Part shown: piece after piece, positions 50,538-59,995 of the stretch | How positions within the stretch are numbered: position 1 is the stretch's first letter | Layout: the number at the start of each line of letters is the position of its first letter | Assembly: GCA_016201045.1 (NCBI GenBank) | Contig: JACQDM010000008.1 | Coordinates: 744,001-808,000, forward strand | Source: Afipia sp. | Lineage (GTDB): Bacteria > Pseudomonadota > Alphaproteobacteria > Rhizobiales > Xanthobacteraceae | Reading direction: 5' to 3' | Length of the DNA stretch: 64,000 bases | Notes under the pieces: generated by a model | Told to the model about the DNA's origin: nothing | Databases searched by the model: none | Seen by the model: the letters and a program-made list of their open reading frames with translations, nothing else | Made by a program: the position numbers and the translations under genes

Positions 50538-51359
50538 ATGAACGCATTGAGTCCCTCCGGCACATTGAAGATCGGCGGCACCGAACTGGAATACCGCATG
50601 ATCGGTCCGACGCCAGACAAGGCGCCGACCATCGTGATGCTGCATGAAGGTCTCGGCTCTGTCGGGCTATGGGGTGATTTTCCCGAGAAGCTGCAGGCCG
50701 CGACAGGTGCGGGCGTGTTCGTTTATTCGCGCGCCGGTTACGGGCAATCGACGTCGAAGCCGAATCCGTGGCCGCTGAACTTCATGGAGATCGAGGCGCT
50801 GGAAGTGCTGCCGAAGGTTCTCGACGCGATCGGGTTCAAGCGCGGTCTTCTGCTCGGCCATTCCGATGGCGCGTCGATCGCTACGCTTTACGCCGGCGGT
50901 ATTCAGGATCATCGCGTGCGCGGCGTTATTCTGATCGCGCCGCATTTCATTGTCGAAGATTATGGGCTCGAATCGATCCGGAAGACCAAGACCGAATTTC
51001 AGACCGGCGCACTGAAGGCGAAGCTCGCGCGCTGGCACAAGGATGTGGACGCGACGTTCAACCGCTGGATCGATGTGTGGCTCGATCCGCATTTCCGCTC
51101 GTGGGACATTTCGGAATCGCTCGCCTATGTGCGCGTGCCGGTCGAGATCATTCAGGGCGCGGACGATCAATACGGCACGCTGCGCCATATCGAGATCGCG
51201 CGCGAGGAATGTTACTGCCCGGTCGAAGCCGTGATCGTTCCGAAAGCCGCGCACTCGCCGCATCGGGAACAGCTTGAGCCGACGCTGAAAGTGGCTGCCG
51301 ATTTTGCTAACCGGCTGCTGAAGGCGCACGGCGAAGGCCAGATCGGCCGCGCGGCCTAG
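50538..51359 (+). CDS. Alpha/beta hydrolase of the box cluster
   Basis: This 273-aa alpha/beta-hydrolase-fold protein has an oxyanion region (VMLHEGLGSVGLWGDFPEKL), nucleophile elbow LLGHSDGASIATLYAGG with Ser near residue 110, an Asp in IIQGADDQYG and His in PKAAHSPHREQ, giving a complete triad. Similar hydrolases accompany box genes in many proteobacteria. A role in clearing stalled CoA thioesters or in lactone hydrolysis is plausible but unproven. It follows the ligase gene after 21 bases. Confidence 0.88.
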   Translation: MNALSPSGTLKIGGTELEYRMIGPTPDKAPTIVMLHEGLGSVGLWGDFPEKLQAATGAGVFVYSRAGYGQSTSKPNPWPLNFMEIEALEVLPKVLDAIGFKRGLLLGHSDGASIATLYAGGIQDHRVRGVILIAPHFIVEDYGLESIRKTKTEFQTGALKAKLARWHKDVDATFNRWIDVWLDPHFRSWDISESLAYVRVPVEIIQGADDQYGTLRHIEIAREECYCPVEAVIVPKAAHSPHREQLEPTLKVAADFANRLLKAHGEGQIGRAA

Positions 51360-51380
51360 TTTTGCCGATATGAAATAAAA

Positions 51381-51425
51381 TGCATAGTAGGCTAGACACA
51401 GCCTAAAATCGGAAATATTGTGCAT
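51381..51425 (+). promoter_or_regulatory. Candidate BoxR operator/promoter region of boxC
   Basis: TGCAT occurs at 51381-51385 and 51421-51425, 40 bases apart. Between them lies the inverted repeat TAGGCT-6-AGCCTA at 51388-51405. The segment is AT-rich in an otherwise GC-rich region and fills most of the 96-base gap before boxC. BzdR/BoxR repressors are known to bind TGCA sequences. Confidence 0.45.
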
Positions 51426-51455
51426 ATCACTCAAAAGCCCGCCGAGACCTGAGAA

Positions 51456-53141
51456 ATGGCTGCAGCAGACCGGAAACTCGCGAATTCAGCGCGCTATATC
51501 GACTTCCAGACCGAGCCGTCGAAATACCGGCACTGGAAGCTCGATGTCGCGGGTGACATCGCTACGCTGACGATGGATGTCGATGAGAATGGCGGCCTGT
51601 TCGAGGGCTATCTGCTCAAGCTGAATTCCTATGACCTCGGCGTCGACATCGAACTCGCCGACGCCGTGCAGCGCCTGCGTTTCGAGCATCCGGAAGTGAA
51701 AGTCGTGCTGCTGCGCTCGGGCAAAAACCGCGTGTTCTGCGCCGGCGCGAACATCCGCATGCTCGCGGGCTCGACGCATGCGCATAAGGTGAACTTCTGC
51801 AAATTCACCAACGAGACCCGCAACGGCATCGAGGACTCGTCGGAGAACTCCGGCCAGCGCTTCATCACCGTGGTGAATGGTACTGCGGCCGGCGGCGGCT
51901 ACGAACTCGCGCTCGCGACCGATCACATCATCATGGCCGATGACGGCGCGGCAGCTGTGGCGCTGCCGGAGGTGCCGCTGCTTGCGGTGTTGCCCGGCAC
52001 CGGCGGTCTCACGCGCGTCGTGGACAAGCGCAAGGTGCGCCGCGATCACGCGGACTTCTTCTGCACCATCGAGGAAGGCATCAAGGGCAAGCGCGCGGTG
52101 CAGTGGAGGCTCGTCGACGAGATCGTGTCCAACTCGAAGCTCGAGGCGAAAGTCGCCGAGCGCGCCAAGGAATTTGCCGCGAAGTCGAAGCGCGCGGGCG
52201 AAAAGGGCATCAAGCTCGATCCGCTGAAGCGCGAATTTTCCGACAATGGCGTGAAGTATGACTTCGTGAACGTCGAGATCGATCGCGACAAGCGCATCGC
52301 GACCATCACACTTCTCGCGCCGGAAACCGAGCCGCCGAAGGATGTAGCGGCACTCACAGCACTCGGCGACAAATTCTGGCCGCTGCAAGTGGCGCGCGAA
52401 CTCGACGATGCGATCCTGCACCTGCGCATCAACGAACTTGAGACTGCGATGTTCGTGTTCAAGTCGGTCGGCGAGCGTTCGCGCGTGCTGGCCTATGACG
52501 CGTTTCTCGAAGCGAACAAATCGAACTGGTTGGTCAACGAGATCAATCACTACTGGAAACGTGTACTCAAGCGCGTCGATGTCACCTCGCGCACGCTTGT
52601 CACGCTGGTCGAACCGGGCTCCTGCTTTGCCGGCACGCTTGCCGAACTCGTGTTCGCGGCGGATCGTTCTTACATGCTGATCGGCCAGATGCAGGGCGAC
52701 AACCGCCCGCCGGCCGAGATCGTTCTCACCGCGCAGAATTTCGGACCCTATCCGATGAGCCACGGCCTCACGCGGCTCGAGTCGCGTTTTCAGGCGGAGC
52801 CATCCGACGTCGATGCGGCAAAAGCCAAGATCGGCGAAGCGCTCGATGCCGAAGCGGCGGAAGAATTGGGCCTCGTCACGTTTGCGCTCGATGACATCGA
52901 CTTGGAAGACGAAGTGCGCGTGTTCTTCGAGGAGCGCACGTCGTTCTCGCCCGACAGTCTCACCGGCATGGAAGCCAACCTGCGCTTCGTCGGGCCGGAG
53001 ACGATGGAATCGAAAATCTTTTCGCGCCTCACCGCGTGGCAGAACTGGATCTTCCAGCGGCCCAACGCAGTTGGAGAAGAAGGCGCGTTGTTGCGTTACG
53101 GCACCGGCGTCAAAGCGAATTTCGACATGACGCGGGTATGA
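51456..53141 (+). CDS. boxC: 2,3-epoxybenzoyl-CoA dihydrolase (ring-cleaving)
   Basis: This 561-aa crotonase-superfamily enzyme of the Box pathway opens the epoxidised ring with two waters, giving 3,4-dehydroadipyl-CoA semialdehyde and formate. The long two-part crotonase layout is seen: VKVVLLRSGKNRVFCAGANI near residue 88, NGTAAGGGYELALATDHIIM near 143, LPEVPLLAVLPGTGGLTRVV near 170, and a second half ending DSLTGMEANLRFVGPETMES. The length matches BoxC, about twice an ordinary hydratase. The gene lies between the hydrolase and boxB, with a palindromic repeat between it and boxB. Confidence 0.95.
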   Translation: MAAADRKLANSARYIDFQTEPSKYRHWKLDVAGDIATLTMDVDENGGLFEGYLLKLNSYDLGVDIELADAVQRLRFEHPEVKVVLLRSGKNRVFCAGANIRMLAGSTHAHKVNFCKFTNETRNGIEDSSENSGQRFITVVNGTAAGGGYELALATDHIIMADDGAAAVALPEVPLLAVLPGTGGLTRVVDKRKVRRDHADFFCTIEEGIKGKRAVQWRLVDEIVSNSKLEAKVAERAKEFAAKSKRAGEKGIKLDPLKREFSDNGVKYDFVNVEIDRDKRIATITLLAPETEPPKDVAALTALGDKFWPLQVARELDDAILHLRINELETAMFVFKSVGERSRVLAYDAFLEANKSNWLVNEINHYWKRVLKRVDVTSRTLVTLVEPGSCFAGTLAELVFAADRSYMLIGQMQGDNRPPAEIVLTAQNFGPYPMSHGLTRLESRFQAEPSDVDAAKAKIGEALDAEAAEELGLVTFALDDIDLEDEVRVFFEERTSFSPDSLTGMEANLRFVGPETMESKIFSRLTAWQNWIFQRPNAVGEEGALLRYGTGVKANFDMTRV

Positions 53142-53155
53142 GAAATTTTGCTGTG

Positions 53156-53240
53156 TCATGGCCGGGCTTGTCCCGGCCATCCCGATACCTTTGGCACAGT
53201 GCTCAATCGGTCGGGATCACCGGGACAGGCCCGGTGATGA
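53156..53240. repeat. Pair of palindromic repeats between boxC and boxB
   Basis: ATGGCCGGG-CTTGT-CCCGGCCAT at 53158-53180 and ATCACCGGG-ACAGG-CCCGGTGAT at 53216-53238 are two hairpin-forming palindromes with 9-base arms. The second has a near copy at 57324-57346. This is the kind of dispersed intergenic element common in Bradyrhizobium relatives. It could also stabilise or partially terminate the box mRNA. Confidence 0.65.
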
Positions 53241-53271
53241 CAATAGAAACTAGAATTCAGGAGCGGCCCAA

Positions 53272-54720
53272 ATGAACATCATGAGCGTGGACTACACGAC
53301 CAAAATTCCCAACAACGTCAACCTCGCCGAAGATCGCCAGGTTTTGAAAGCGCTCGAAGGCTGGCATCCGGGCTATCTCGACTGGTGGAATGACATGGGG
53401 CCGGAAGGCTTTCAGGAATCGCTCGTCTACCTGCGCACGGCGGTGAGCGTCGATCCGAAGGGCTGGGCCAAGTTCGACTATGTCCGCATGCCGGAATATC
53501 GCTGGGGCGTGCTGCTCGCGCCGCAGGACGAGCAGCGTCTCGTCAATTTCGGCCAGCACAAGGGCGAGAAGGCGTGGCAGGAAGTGCCGGGCGAATATCG
53601 CGCAATGCTGCGCCGTCTCGTTGTGATTCAGGGCGACACGGAGCCTGCATCCGTCGAGCAGCAGCGGCATCTGGGCAAAACCGCGCCGTCGCTCTACGAC
53701 ATGCGTAACCTGTTTCAGGTCAATGTCGAGGAGGGCCGCCACCTCTGGGCGATGGTCTACCTGCTGCAGAAATATTTCGGCCGCGACGGCCGCGAGGAAG
53801 CGGACGATCTGTTGCGCCGCCGTTCCGGCGACGCGGACGCACCGCGTATGTTGGGCGCGTTCAACGAAGCCACTCCCGACTGGCTGTCGTTCTTCATGTT
53901 CACTTTCTTCACGGATCGCGACGGCAAGATGCAACTCGAATCGCTGGCGCAGTCGGGCTTCGATCCGCTGTCGCGCACCTGCCGCTTCATGCTCACCGAG
54001 GAAGCGCATCACATGTTCGTCGGCGAGACCGGCGTGAGCCGCGTGCTTCAGCGCACCTGCGAGGCGATGAAGGCTGCGGGTATCGACGATCCGAACGAGA
54101 TCGAAAAGGTCCGCGCGCTCGGCGTGATCGATCTGCCGACCATGCAGAAGAAGATGAACCTGCACTATTCGCTGTCGCTCGATCTGTTCGGATCGGAAGT
54201 CTCGACCAATGCGGCGAACTTCTACAATGCCGGTCTCAAGGGCCGGTTCATGGAGACGAAGATCGACGACGATCATCGCCTCACCGACGATGTCTATAAA
54301 GTGCTCAAGATGGTCGACGGCAAGATCACGCTGGTCGACGAGCCGGCATTGACCGCGCTGAACATGCGTTTGCGCGACGACTATACGGAAGATTGCGCCA
54401 AAGGCGTCGAGCGCTGGAACAAGGTCATGGAGAAGGCGGGCGTGAATTTCCGGCTCGAGCTGCCGCACACCGCATTCCATCGCCAGATCGGCGAATTCGC
54501 CAACGTTCATGCGACGCCGAAGGGCGTTCTGCTGAGCGACGGAGATTGGGCGAAGGCGAAGGACGACTATCTTCCGTCCGCGGCGGATGGCGATTTCATC
54601 GCCTCGCTGATGGTGTCGGTGAACGAGCCGGGTAAATTCGCCAACTGGATCGCCCCGCCGAAAATGGGCATCGACAACAAGCCCGGCGACTTTGAATATG
54701 TGAAGATCGAAGCGGCCTGA
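53272..54720 (+). CDS. boxB: Benzoyl-CoA 2,3-epoxidase, oxygenase component
   Basis: This 482-aa diiron oxygenase epoxidises benzoyl-CoA with O2 and electrons from BoxA. Two ExxH iron-binding motifs are clear: [19 protein letters not shown] near residue 150 and [14 protein letters not shown] near residue 240, together with flanking Glu residues. The start [20 protein letters not shown] is family-like, and the length matches BoxB. It is followed eight bases later by boxA, its reductase. The order C-B-A is co-directional. Confidence 0.96.
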   Translation: MNIMSVDYTTKIPNNVNLAEDRQVLKALEGWHPGYLDWWNDMGPEGFQESLVYLRTAVSVDPKGWAKFDYVRMPEYRWGVLLAPQDEQRLVNFGQHKGEKAWQEVPGEYRAMLRRLVVIQGDTEPASVEQQRHLGKTAPSLYDMRNLFQVNVEEGRHLWAMVYLLQKYFGRDGREEADDLLRRRSGDADAPRMLGAFNEATPDWLSFFMFTFFTDRDGKMQLESLAQSGFDPLSRTCRFMLTEEAHHMFVGETGVSRVLQRTCEAMKAAGIDDPNEIEKVRALGVIDLPTMQKKMNLHYSLSLDLFGSEVSTNAANFYNAGLKGRFMETKIDDDHRLTDDVYKVLKMVDGKITLVDEPALTALNMRLRDDYTEDCAKGVERWNKVMEKAGVNFRLELPHTAFHRQIGEFANVHATPKGVLLSDGDWAKAKDDYLPSAADGDFIASLMVSVNEPGKFANWIAPPKMGIDNKPGDFEYVKIEAA

Positions 54721-54728
54721 GCGAGAGA

Positions 54729-55928
54729 ATGAACGCGCCGGCGCAGGAGTTGCTGAAGCAGCACCTCATCGATCCCGAGATATGCATTCGCTGCAATACC
54801 TGCGAAGAGACATGTCCGGTCGATGCGGTGACGCATGACGGCAACAATTATGTCGTCGATGCGTCGATCTGCAATCACTGCATGGATTGCATTTCGCCTT
54901 GTCCCACCGGCTCGATCGACAACTGGCGCGTGGTGGCTAAACCGTACTCGCTCGAAGAGCAGTTCTCCTGGGGCGAATTGCCGAAACAGGAAGAGATCGC
55001 GGCGAACTCAGGCGGGGCGGTCGAAGCGATCGAGGACGAGGTCGCGAGGCTTCTGGAAGAAGCGCGCAAGGGACTCGGCGGCAAGCCGGTCGCGCCGTAT
55101 TCGGCGAGCAAGCCAACGGTCAATCTGTACAATCGCGGCAAGCCTGCGATTGCGACCGTCACCGGAAATTTTCGGCTGACCGATGCGAATTCCGACTCCG
55201 ATGTGCGTCACATCATTCTCGACTTCGGCGACCAGAAATTCCCGGTGCTGGAAGGCCAGAGCATCGGTATCGTCGCGCCAGGCAACGACGCCAATGGAAA
55301 ACCTCATGTCGCGCGGCTTTATTCGGTGGCAAGCTCGCGCGACGGAGAGAAGCCGAACGCCAACAATCTCGCGCTCACGGTGAAGCGCGAGGACAAGGGC
55401 GTGTGCTCGAACTATCTCTGCGATTTGCCGCGCGGCGCGAAGGTCGAAGTCACGGGCCCGTTCGGCGCGACGTTCCTGATGCCGGACGATGCGACAGCCA
55501 ACATCATCATGATCTGCACCGGCACAGGTTCGGCGCCGTTTCGCGGATTCACCGAACGAAGACGCCGCGCGATGCCCGATGCGGCGGGACGTCTGTTGCT
55601 GTTTTTCGGCGCACGGCGCCCCGAGGAGTTGCCGTATTTCGGCCCTCTGCAGAAAGTGCCGGACAAGCTGCTCGGAAAATATTTCTGCTACTCGCGCGTG
55701 CCGAACGAGCCGCGCGTCTATGTGCAGGATCGGATTCGCTCGGAGGCTACGCAGATCGCCAAGCTGCTCGGCGATCCAAAGACGCACATCTATATCTGCG
55801 GCCTGAAGGGCATGGAGAGCGGCGTCGACGAAGCCTTTGCCGATGCCTGCCGCGGCGCGTCACTCGACTGGTCTACGCTCAAGCCCGCGATGCGCGAAAG
55901 TGGGCGCTATCACGTCGAAACTTACTGA
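54729..55928 (+). CDS. boxA: Benzoyl-CoA 2,3-epoxidase, reductase component
   Basis: This 399-aa flavoprotein reductase supplies NADPH electrons to BoxB. The N-terminal 2x[4Fe-4S] ferredoxin domain shows [15 protein letters not shown] and [15 protein letters not shown] (residues 17-62), all eight Cys present. The C-terminal ferredoxin-NADP reductase domain shows [12 protein letters not shown] (FAD), [17 protein letters not shown] and [17 protein letters not shown] (NADP). It ends the box operon at 55928. The pathway then needs a semialdehyde dehydrogenase, which is not in this window. Confidence 0.95.
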   Translation: MNAPAQELLKQHLIDPEICIRCNTCEETCPVDAVTHDGNNYVVDASICNHCMDCISPCPTGSIDNWRVVAKPYSLEEQFSWGELPKQEEIAANSGGAVEAIEDEVARLLEEARKGLGGKPVAPYSASKPTVNLYNRGKPAIATVTGNFRLTDANSDSDVRHIILDFGDQKFPVLEGQSIGIVAPGNDANGKPHVARLYSVASSRDGEKPNANNLALTVKREDKGVCSNYLCDLPRGAKVEVTGPFGATFLMPDDATANIIMICTGTGSAPFRGFTERRRRAMPDAAGRLLLFFGARRPEELPYFGPLQKVPDKLLGKYFCYSRVPNEPRVYVQDRIRSEATQIAKLLGDPKTHIYICGLKGMESGVDEAFADACRGASLDWSTLKPAMRESGRYHVETY

Positions 55929-55936
55929 GGGGCGGA

Positions 55937-56338
55937 TTAGTCCGGCTGCGTATCCAGAAGCTGTGTGCTGTCCGGCAGCTTCAGCCACTCGTGCCTGCGC
56001 GAGGCCCAGAACAGGATCTGCGGCGGTGCGAAGGACGAGTCCTCAAAACACCCGGCGGAGACGATCGCTTCCTCCGGCATGTTCTGAAACAGCGAGAACA
56101 CCGTCGCGCCGCAAGCCGGGCAGAAATGTCCTTCGGTCCAGTTTCCGGATTCCCCGGTGTCGCGATACGCCTTGTGCTCGCCGGAAACTTTCAGCGCTGC
56201 CTTCTTGAATTGTCCGGCATAGCTGAATGCACTGCCGCTGCCGCGCTGGCACTTCTTGCAGCTGCATGCGTAGACGCCCGACGGGTCGCCTTCGACATCG
56301 ACCGACAACTGTCCGCAGACGCATCTCGCCGTTCGCAT
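55937..56338 (-). CDS. GFA-family (glutathione-dependent formaldehyde-activating / CENP-V-like) protein
   Basis: This 133-aa small zinc-binding beta-tent-fold protein has metal ligands in CVCGQLSVDV, CSCKKCQRGSGSAF and FCPACGATVF, the normal Cys sets. Family members are often annotated as formaldehyde-activating, but many have unknown roles. The start at 56338 gives the family start MRTARCVCGQL. It follows the SDR gene on the same strand by four bases. The proximity to the formate-releasing box pathway is probably coincidental. Confidence 0.85.
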   Translation of the reverse strand: MRTARCVCGQLSVDVEGDPSGVYACSCKKCQRGSGSAFSYAGQFKKAALKVSGEHKAYRDTGESGNWTEGHFCPACGATVFSLFQNMPEEAIVSAGCFEDSSFAPPQILFWASRRHEWLKLPDSTQLLDTQPD

Positions 56339-56342
56339 CGCC

Positions 56343-57149
56343 TCAGCCTTCACCCGCGACCGGAATGCCCGGATTGGCGTAGACGATGCCACCGTCCACC
56401 GCGATGGCGTTGCCGACGACATAGTCACCAGCGCGCGACGCGAGCCAGATCGCGATGCCCGCCATGTCCTCGTCGCGGCCGATGCGTTTCGCCGGAATAC
56501 GCTTGGCGACGACATCGGCGTGATCGCGCGCAGCGGTGTTCATGTCGGATTCGAACGCGCCGGGGCAAATTGCAGTGACGCAGATATTGTCGGAAATCAG
56601 TTTCGCGGCCATGCGGCGCGTCAGATGAATCACGGCTGCCTTGCTCGCCTGATAGGAATAGGTCTCGAGCGGGTTGACGAACAACCCGTCGATAGAGGCG
56701 ATGTTGATGACCTTGCCTGGCTTTTCTTTCGTGGCGGCCGCGCGCAGCGGTTTCGCCAGCGCCTTGGTCAAAAAGAACAGCGACTTGACGTTGAGATTCA
56801 TCACCTTGTCCCAGCCCTGCTCCGGGAATTCATCGAAATTCGCGCCCCACGCGGCACCCGCATTGTTGACGAGAATGTCGAGCTTCGGCTCGCGCTTGAT
56901 GATTTCGGCGGCGAGCTTGTTGCAACCCTCGACGGTGGACATGTCGATCGGGAGCGCGATGCATTCGCCCTTGTAGAGTTTGGTCAGTTCTTTCGCCGTT
57001 TCCTCGCAGGGTCCGGCCTTGCGCGCGGTGATGTAAACCTTCGAACAGCCGTATGCGAGAAATCCGCCTGCGATCATCTTGCCGATGCCGCGCGAGCCGC
57101 CGGTGACGAGCGCGACGCGGCCGTCCAGCGAAAACATCTTCTCGAACAT
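56343..57149 (-). CDS. Short-chain dehydrogenase/reductase
   Basis: This 268-aa classical SDR has VTGGSRGIGKMIAGGF (cofactor), DILVNNAGAAWG, NIASIDGLFVN (catalytic Ser) and SYQASKAAVIHLTRRMA (YxxxK intact). Compare the SDR at 12036, where this motif is lost. The C-terminal VDGGIVYANPG is normal. A GGAGG-like ribosome site precedes it. The overall sequence resembles SDRs often annotated as 3-oxoacyl or gluconate 5-dehydrogenase-like; the substrate is unknown. It probably forms a small operon with the GFA gene. Confidence 0.92.
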   Translation of the reverse strand: MFEKMFSLDGRVALVTGGSRGIGKMIAGGFLAYGCSKVYITARKAGPCEETAKELTKLYKGECIALPIDMSTVEGCNKLAAEIIKREPKLDILVNNAGAAWGANFDEFPEQGWDKVMNLNVKSLFFLTKALAKPLRAAATKEKPGKVINIASIDGLFVNPLETYSYQASKAAVIHLTRRMAAKLISDNICVTAICPGAFESDMNTAARDHADVVAKRIPAKRIGRDEDMAGIAIWLASRAGDYVVGNAIAVDGGIVYANPGIPVAGEG

Positions 57150-57323
57150 TGAAAGCCTCCCTGAAATTCGGCTCTAGGTTAGAGCCAGCAGGGAAGGCCG
57201 AGTCAAGGAAGGTCCGACGTAAAGTGTCATGGCCAGGCACAGCCGTTTGAAGAACGGCGTCGTTTCACTCGCCTATGCTTGGCCATCTCGATTGCTAAGG
57301 GGCACTCTCTTCAATTCATCGGG

Positions 57324-57346
57324 ATCGCCGGGACAAGCCCGGTGAT
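57324..57346. repeat. Copy of the palindromic repeat found between boxC and boxB
   Basis: ATCGCCGGG-ACAAG-CCCGGTGAT differs from the 53216-53238 element at only two or three bases. It sits in the 211-base gap between the SDR start and the end of the deacetylase gene. The rest of that gap shows no gene. Confidence 0.6.
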
Positions 57347-57360
57347 GACATACGGGGTAC

Positions 57361-58419
57361 TTAAGCCGCGTCCACTTTGCGGAAACCGTTCCATACGGCG
57401 GTCGCAGCGCCCGACGTCAGAACGGAGAGGAAGCGCTCGTTCTGGTAATTGCCGTTCAGCGAAATGCGCGGCAACGCCGTGAGGTGCACGGCGTTTTCCG
57501 GGAAAATCATGCCGGGCCGCGTGGTGACGGCCGTCCTGAAGCCGAGCTCTTTCGCCAGTTCGAACTCGCGCAACGCGGCGGCGGATTTGTCGCCGTAGGG
57601 ATAGGCGAAATGCTGAACGGGTCTGTTCAGGACAGACGCGATGCGCTCGCGGCTCGCGCGCATTTCGCGCGTTGCGTCGGTCTGGGTTTCCCGCGCGAGA
57701 TTGCAATGGCTGATTGTATGCGCGCCAACGGTGACGAGCGGATCGGCCGAAAAGGATTTCAACTCGTCCCAGGACATGCACAGATCGCTCGCGATGCGAG
57801 AGTCGTCGACATTATATATCGCACACAACGCGGAAACTTCGTTCTGCACCTGACGATCGTCGGGCAAAGTGCGTAGCCAGTCGTGCAGCCGCATGAATGC
57901 TGCCTGTTTGCCATCGGCGTCATGCGTTTCGAAATGCACGGTCGCGCCGCCGATCTCGGCGTCGAGCGCGTCAACCGACGCGATCAGTTTCTCCAGCGCG
58001 ACCCACCACAGGCGTCCGCGCCCTTCGGCGAAATCGCTGGCGACATACACCGTCATCGGCGCGTCGTGCTTGCGCATCACCGGCAGCGCATGATCGCGAT
58101 TGTCGCGATAGCCATCATCAAAGGTGAAGCAGGCAAATCGGCGTTTGAAATCACCCGCGCGCAATCTGTCATGCGCTTCATCCAGCGAAACGATGTCGAT
58201 ATCCAGCGCGCGGACATGATCGAGCACGGCACCGAGAAATTCCGGTGTGATTTCCAGATGACGGTTGGGCTGAAACAGATCGTCGCGGGCAGGACGGACG
58301 TGATGCAGCATGAAGATGGTGCCGGCACCGGCCAGCAGCGGCCGCAGCACGCGATGCGCACCCGTATAATAAAGAGCGTCGAACCCGGCTCTGATGACGT
58401 TGTCGCGCAGCTGCTTCAT
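57361..58419 (-). CDS. Polysaccharide deacetylase family protein
   Basis: This 352-aa NodB-homology carbohydrate esterase has the metal/catalytic motif ACFTFDDGYRDNRDHALP near residue 103, the His pair in VGAHTISHCNL near residue 230, and FAYPYGDKSAAAL near 275. Such enzymes remove acetyl groups from cell-surface glycans or chitooligosaccharides. The start MKQLRDNVIRAGFDALYYTG at 58419 is preferred over 58485. It is divergent from the OmpA/BON operon, so a cell-envelope role is likely. No signal peptide is evident, which is common for this subgroup. Confidence 0.9.
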   Translation of the reverse strand: MKQLRDNVIRAGFDALYYTGAHRVLRPLLAGAGTIFMLHHVRPARDDLFQPNRHLEITPEFLGAVLDHVRALDIDIVSLDEAHDRLRAGDFKRRFACFTFDDGYRDNRDHALPVMRKHDAPMTVYVASDFAEGRGRLWWVALEKLIASVDALDAEIGGATVHFETHDADGKQAAFMRLHDWLRTLPDDRQVQNEVSALCAIYNVDDSRIASDLCMSWDELKSFSADPLVTVGAHTISHCNLARETQTDATREMRASRERIASVLNRPVQHFAYPYGDKSAAALREFELAKELGFRTAVTTRPGMIFPENAVHLTALPRISLNGNYQNERFLSVLTSGAATAVWNGFRKVDAA

Positions 58420-58594
58420 GGCGAAGGGCAATACCGCTCTGGAGGCATGTTCGGACGCTCCGGTTTCGCAGAAACGGCTGAACAAACGGTTATTGGTACC
58501 CTCCGGGCGGGCCGCTATCGCGGGCGGACCTTTTCGCGTTTGACACCCGCAAAAGGGTTTGTTTTGTCACGGTCCGTTCGGGTAAAGGTCTGGA

Positions 58595-59989
58595 ATGAGG
58601 CAATTATTCAGCTGGATGCGGAAGTGGTGGCCGGGGCTCATCCCTCTCGCCATGCTCTGGATTGCAGCCATCTGGACATCGACCGCCCATGTCGAGGCCG
58701 ATCTCTCCGCCCGCTCGGTCGCCGAACTCAAAGACACGGTTCTGGACAAGACCCAGATCGCGGCATCAGGCCGGGACGTGCGGTTGAGCGCGGAAGCATT
58801 CTCCGAGGAAGGCCGCCGCAGCGCGGTATCGCAGATCGAAGCGCTGTCCGGCGTGCGGCTCGTGAACGACGACACTCAGCTCATTCCGGCGGCCAAGCCC
58901 TTCATCTGGCTGGCCGAGCGCGATGTCGTGCGTGTCACACTCTATGGCAACGCGCCGCTGCCTGCGATCAAGGCGCGGCTCTTGGAGTCCGCGCGCGCGA
59001 TGGCCGGCAGCACCGAAGTCGTCGACCGCAGCGGAATGGCGCGCGGCGCACCGCCTAAATTCGATGCCGCCGCGACGCTCTTGCTCGATCAGGTCGGCAA
59101 GCTGAAGGAGGGCAAGGTCTGGCTCAGCGATACCACCGTGAATCTCAACGGCATGGCGCGCGAGCTTGGCTATCGCGAGGCCATTCTGGCGGCGCTGAAG
59201 AATCTGCCTGAAGGCTACACCATCGGCGAGAACGCGATCCGCGCTCCACCCTACGTGTTCAATGCCAACAAGGATCCGGTCGCCAACACAGTCACGCTCG
59301 GCGGATACGTTCCCGACAACAATGTGCATGCGGCCATCGTCGCCGCTGTTGGCCGCAAATTTTTTAACGAGAAAGTCGTCGACAATCTCAAAGCCAGCGC
59401 CGGCGCACCCCAGGGATTCCAGCAGGCGGCAATTCAGGCGCTTGGTGCTCTGTCGCGCGTCTCTACCGGCTCGCTGTCGCTGTCGGACAAGGACGTGAAG
59501 GTTTCCGGCGATGCGCTGTTCGATGTCGCAGCTCAGCAAATCCGCGACGGGCTGGGCGGCGAACTGCCGCAGGGCTGGAAATTCACGCCGGATATTTCCG
59601 TCAGGCCGAGCGCAAGCGCCGTCGATGCGACGGTGTGCCAGCAATTGTTTTCCGAATTGCTCGGCAAGGCGCGCATCCGGTTCGAATCCGGCAAGGCGGC
59701 GATCGATCAGGATTCGCGCGGATTGCTCGACCGGCTGATCGCAACTGCATTGCGCTGCCCGAGCGCCAATATCGAAGTGGCCGGTCATACCGACAGCGAC
59801 GGCGACAGCGCGGCGAATATGTCGCTTTCGGAAAAGCGCGCGCAGGCGGTGGCCGACTATCTGGTTCAGGCCGGTTTGCCGAATACCAGGCTGAAGGCCG
59901 TCGGTTACGGCAGCACGAAGCCCATCGCGTCGAACGACAGCGACGAGGACAAGGCGAAAAATCGCCGCATCGATTTCGTGGTGAAGTGA
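58595..59989 (+). CDS. OmpA/BON-domain peptidoglycan-associated envelope protein
   Basis: This 464-aa protein has an N-terminal membrane anchor (WWPGLIPLAMLWIAAIWTST) followed by BON-like repeats (segments beginning DVRLSAEAF, VTLGGYVPDN and DVKVSGDALF). A C-terminal OmpA domain runs from about residue 355 (RIRFESGKAAIDQDSRGLLD, EVAGHTDSDGDSAANMSLSE, RAQAVADYLVQAGLP), with the Asp and Arg residues (NRRIDF) that bind diaminopimelate. It resembles OmpA/ArfA-like envelope proteins. It forms an operon with the 98-aa membrane protein 6 bases later. Confidence 0.9.
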   Translation: MRQLFSWMRKWWPGLIPLAMLWIAAIWTSTAHVEADLSARSVAELKDTVLDKTQIAASGRDVRLSAEAFSEEGRRSAVSQIEALSGVRLVNDDTQLIPAAKPFIWLAERDVVRVTLYGNAPLPAIKARLLESARAMAGSTEVVDRSGMARGAPPKFDAAATLLLDQVGKLKEGKVWLSDTTVNLNGMARELGYREAILAALKNLPEGYTIGENAIRAPPYVFNANKDPVANTVTLGGYVPDNNVHAAIVAAVGRKFFNEKVVDNLKASAGAPQGFQQAAIQALGALSRVSTGSLSLSDKDVKVSGDALFDVAAQQIRDGLGGELPQGWKFTPDISVRPSASAVDATVCQQLFSELLGKARIRFESGKAAIDQDSRGLLDRLIATALRCPSANIEVAGHTDSDGDSAANMSLSEKRAQAVADYLVQAGLPNTRLKAVGYGSTKPIASNDSDEDKAKNRRIDFVVK

Positions 59990-59995
59990 GGGCGC

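Noticed and set aside
51486-53180. 564-aa open frame antisense to boxC
   Set aside because: It is the mirror of a GC-rich coding strand; the sense frame is a full BoxC with conserved motifs, and the antisense product is His/Arg/Asp-rich with no recognisable domain.
53257-54510. 417-aa open frame antisense to boxB
   Set aside because: Same codon-bias shadow; BoxB on the other strand has both iron-binding motifs.
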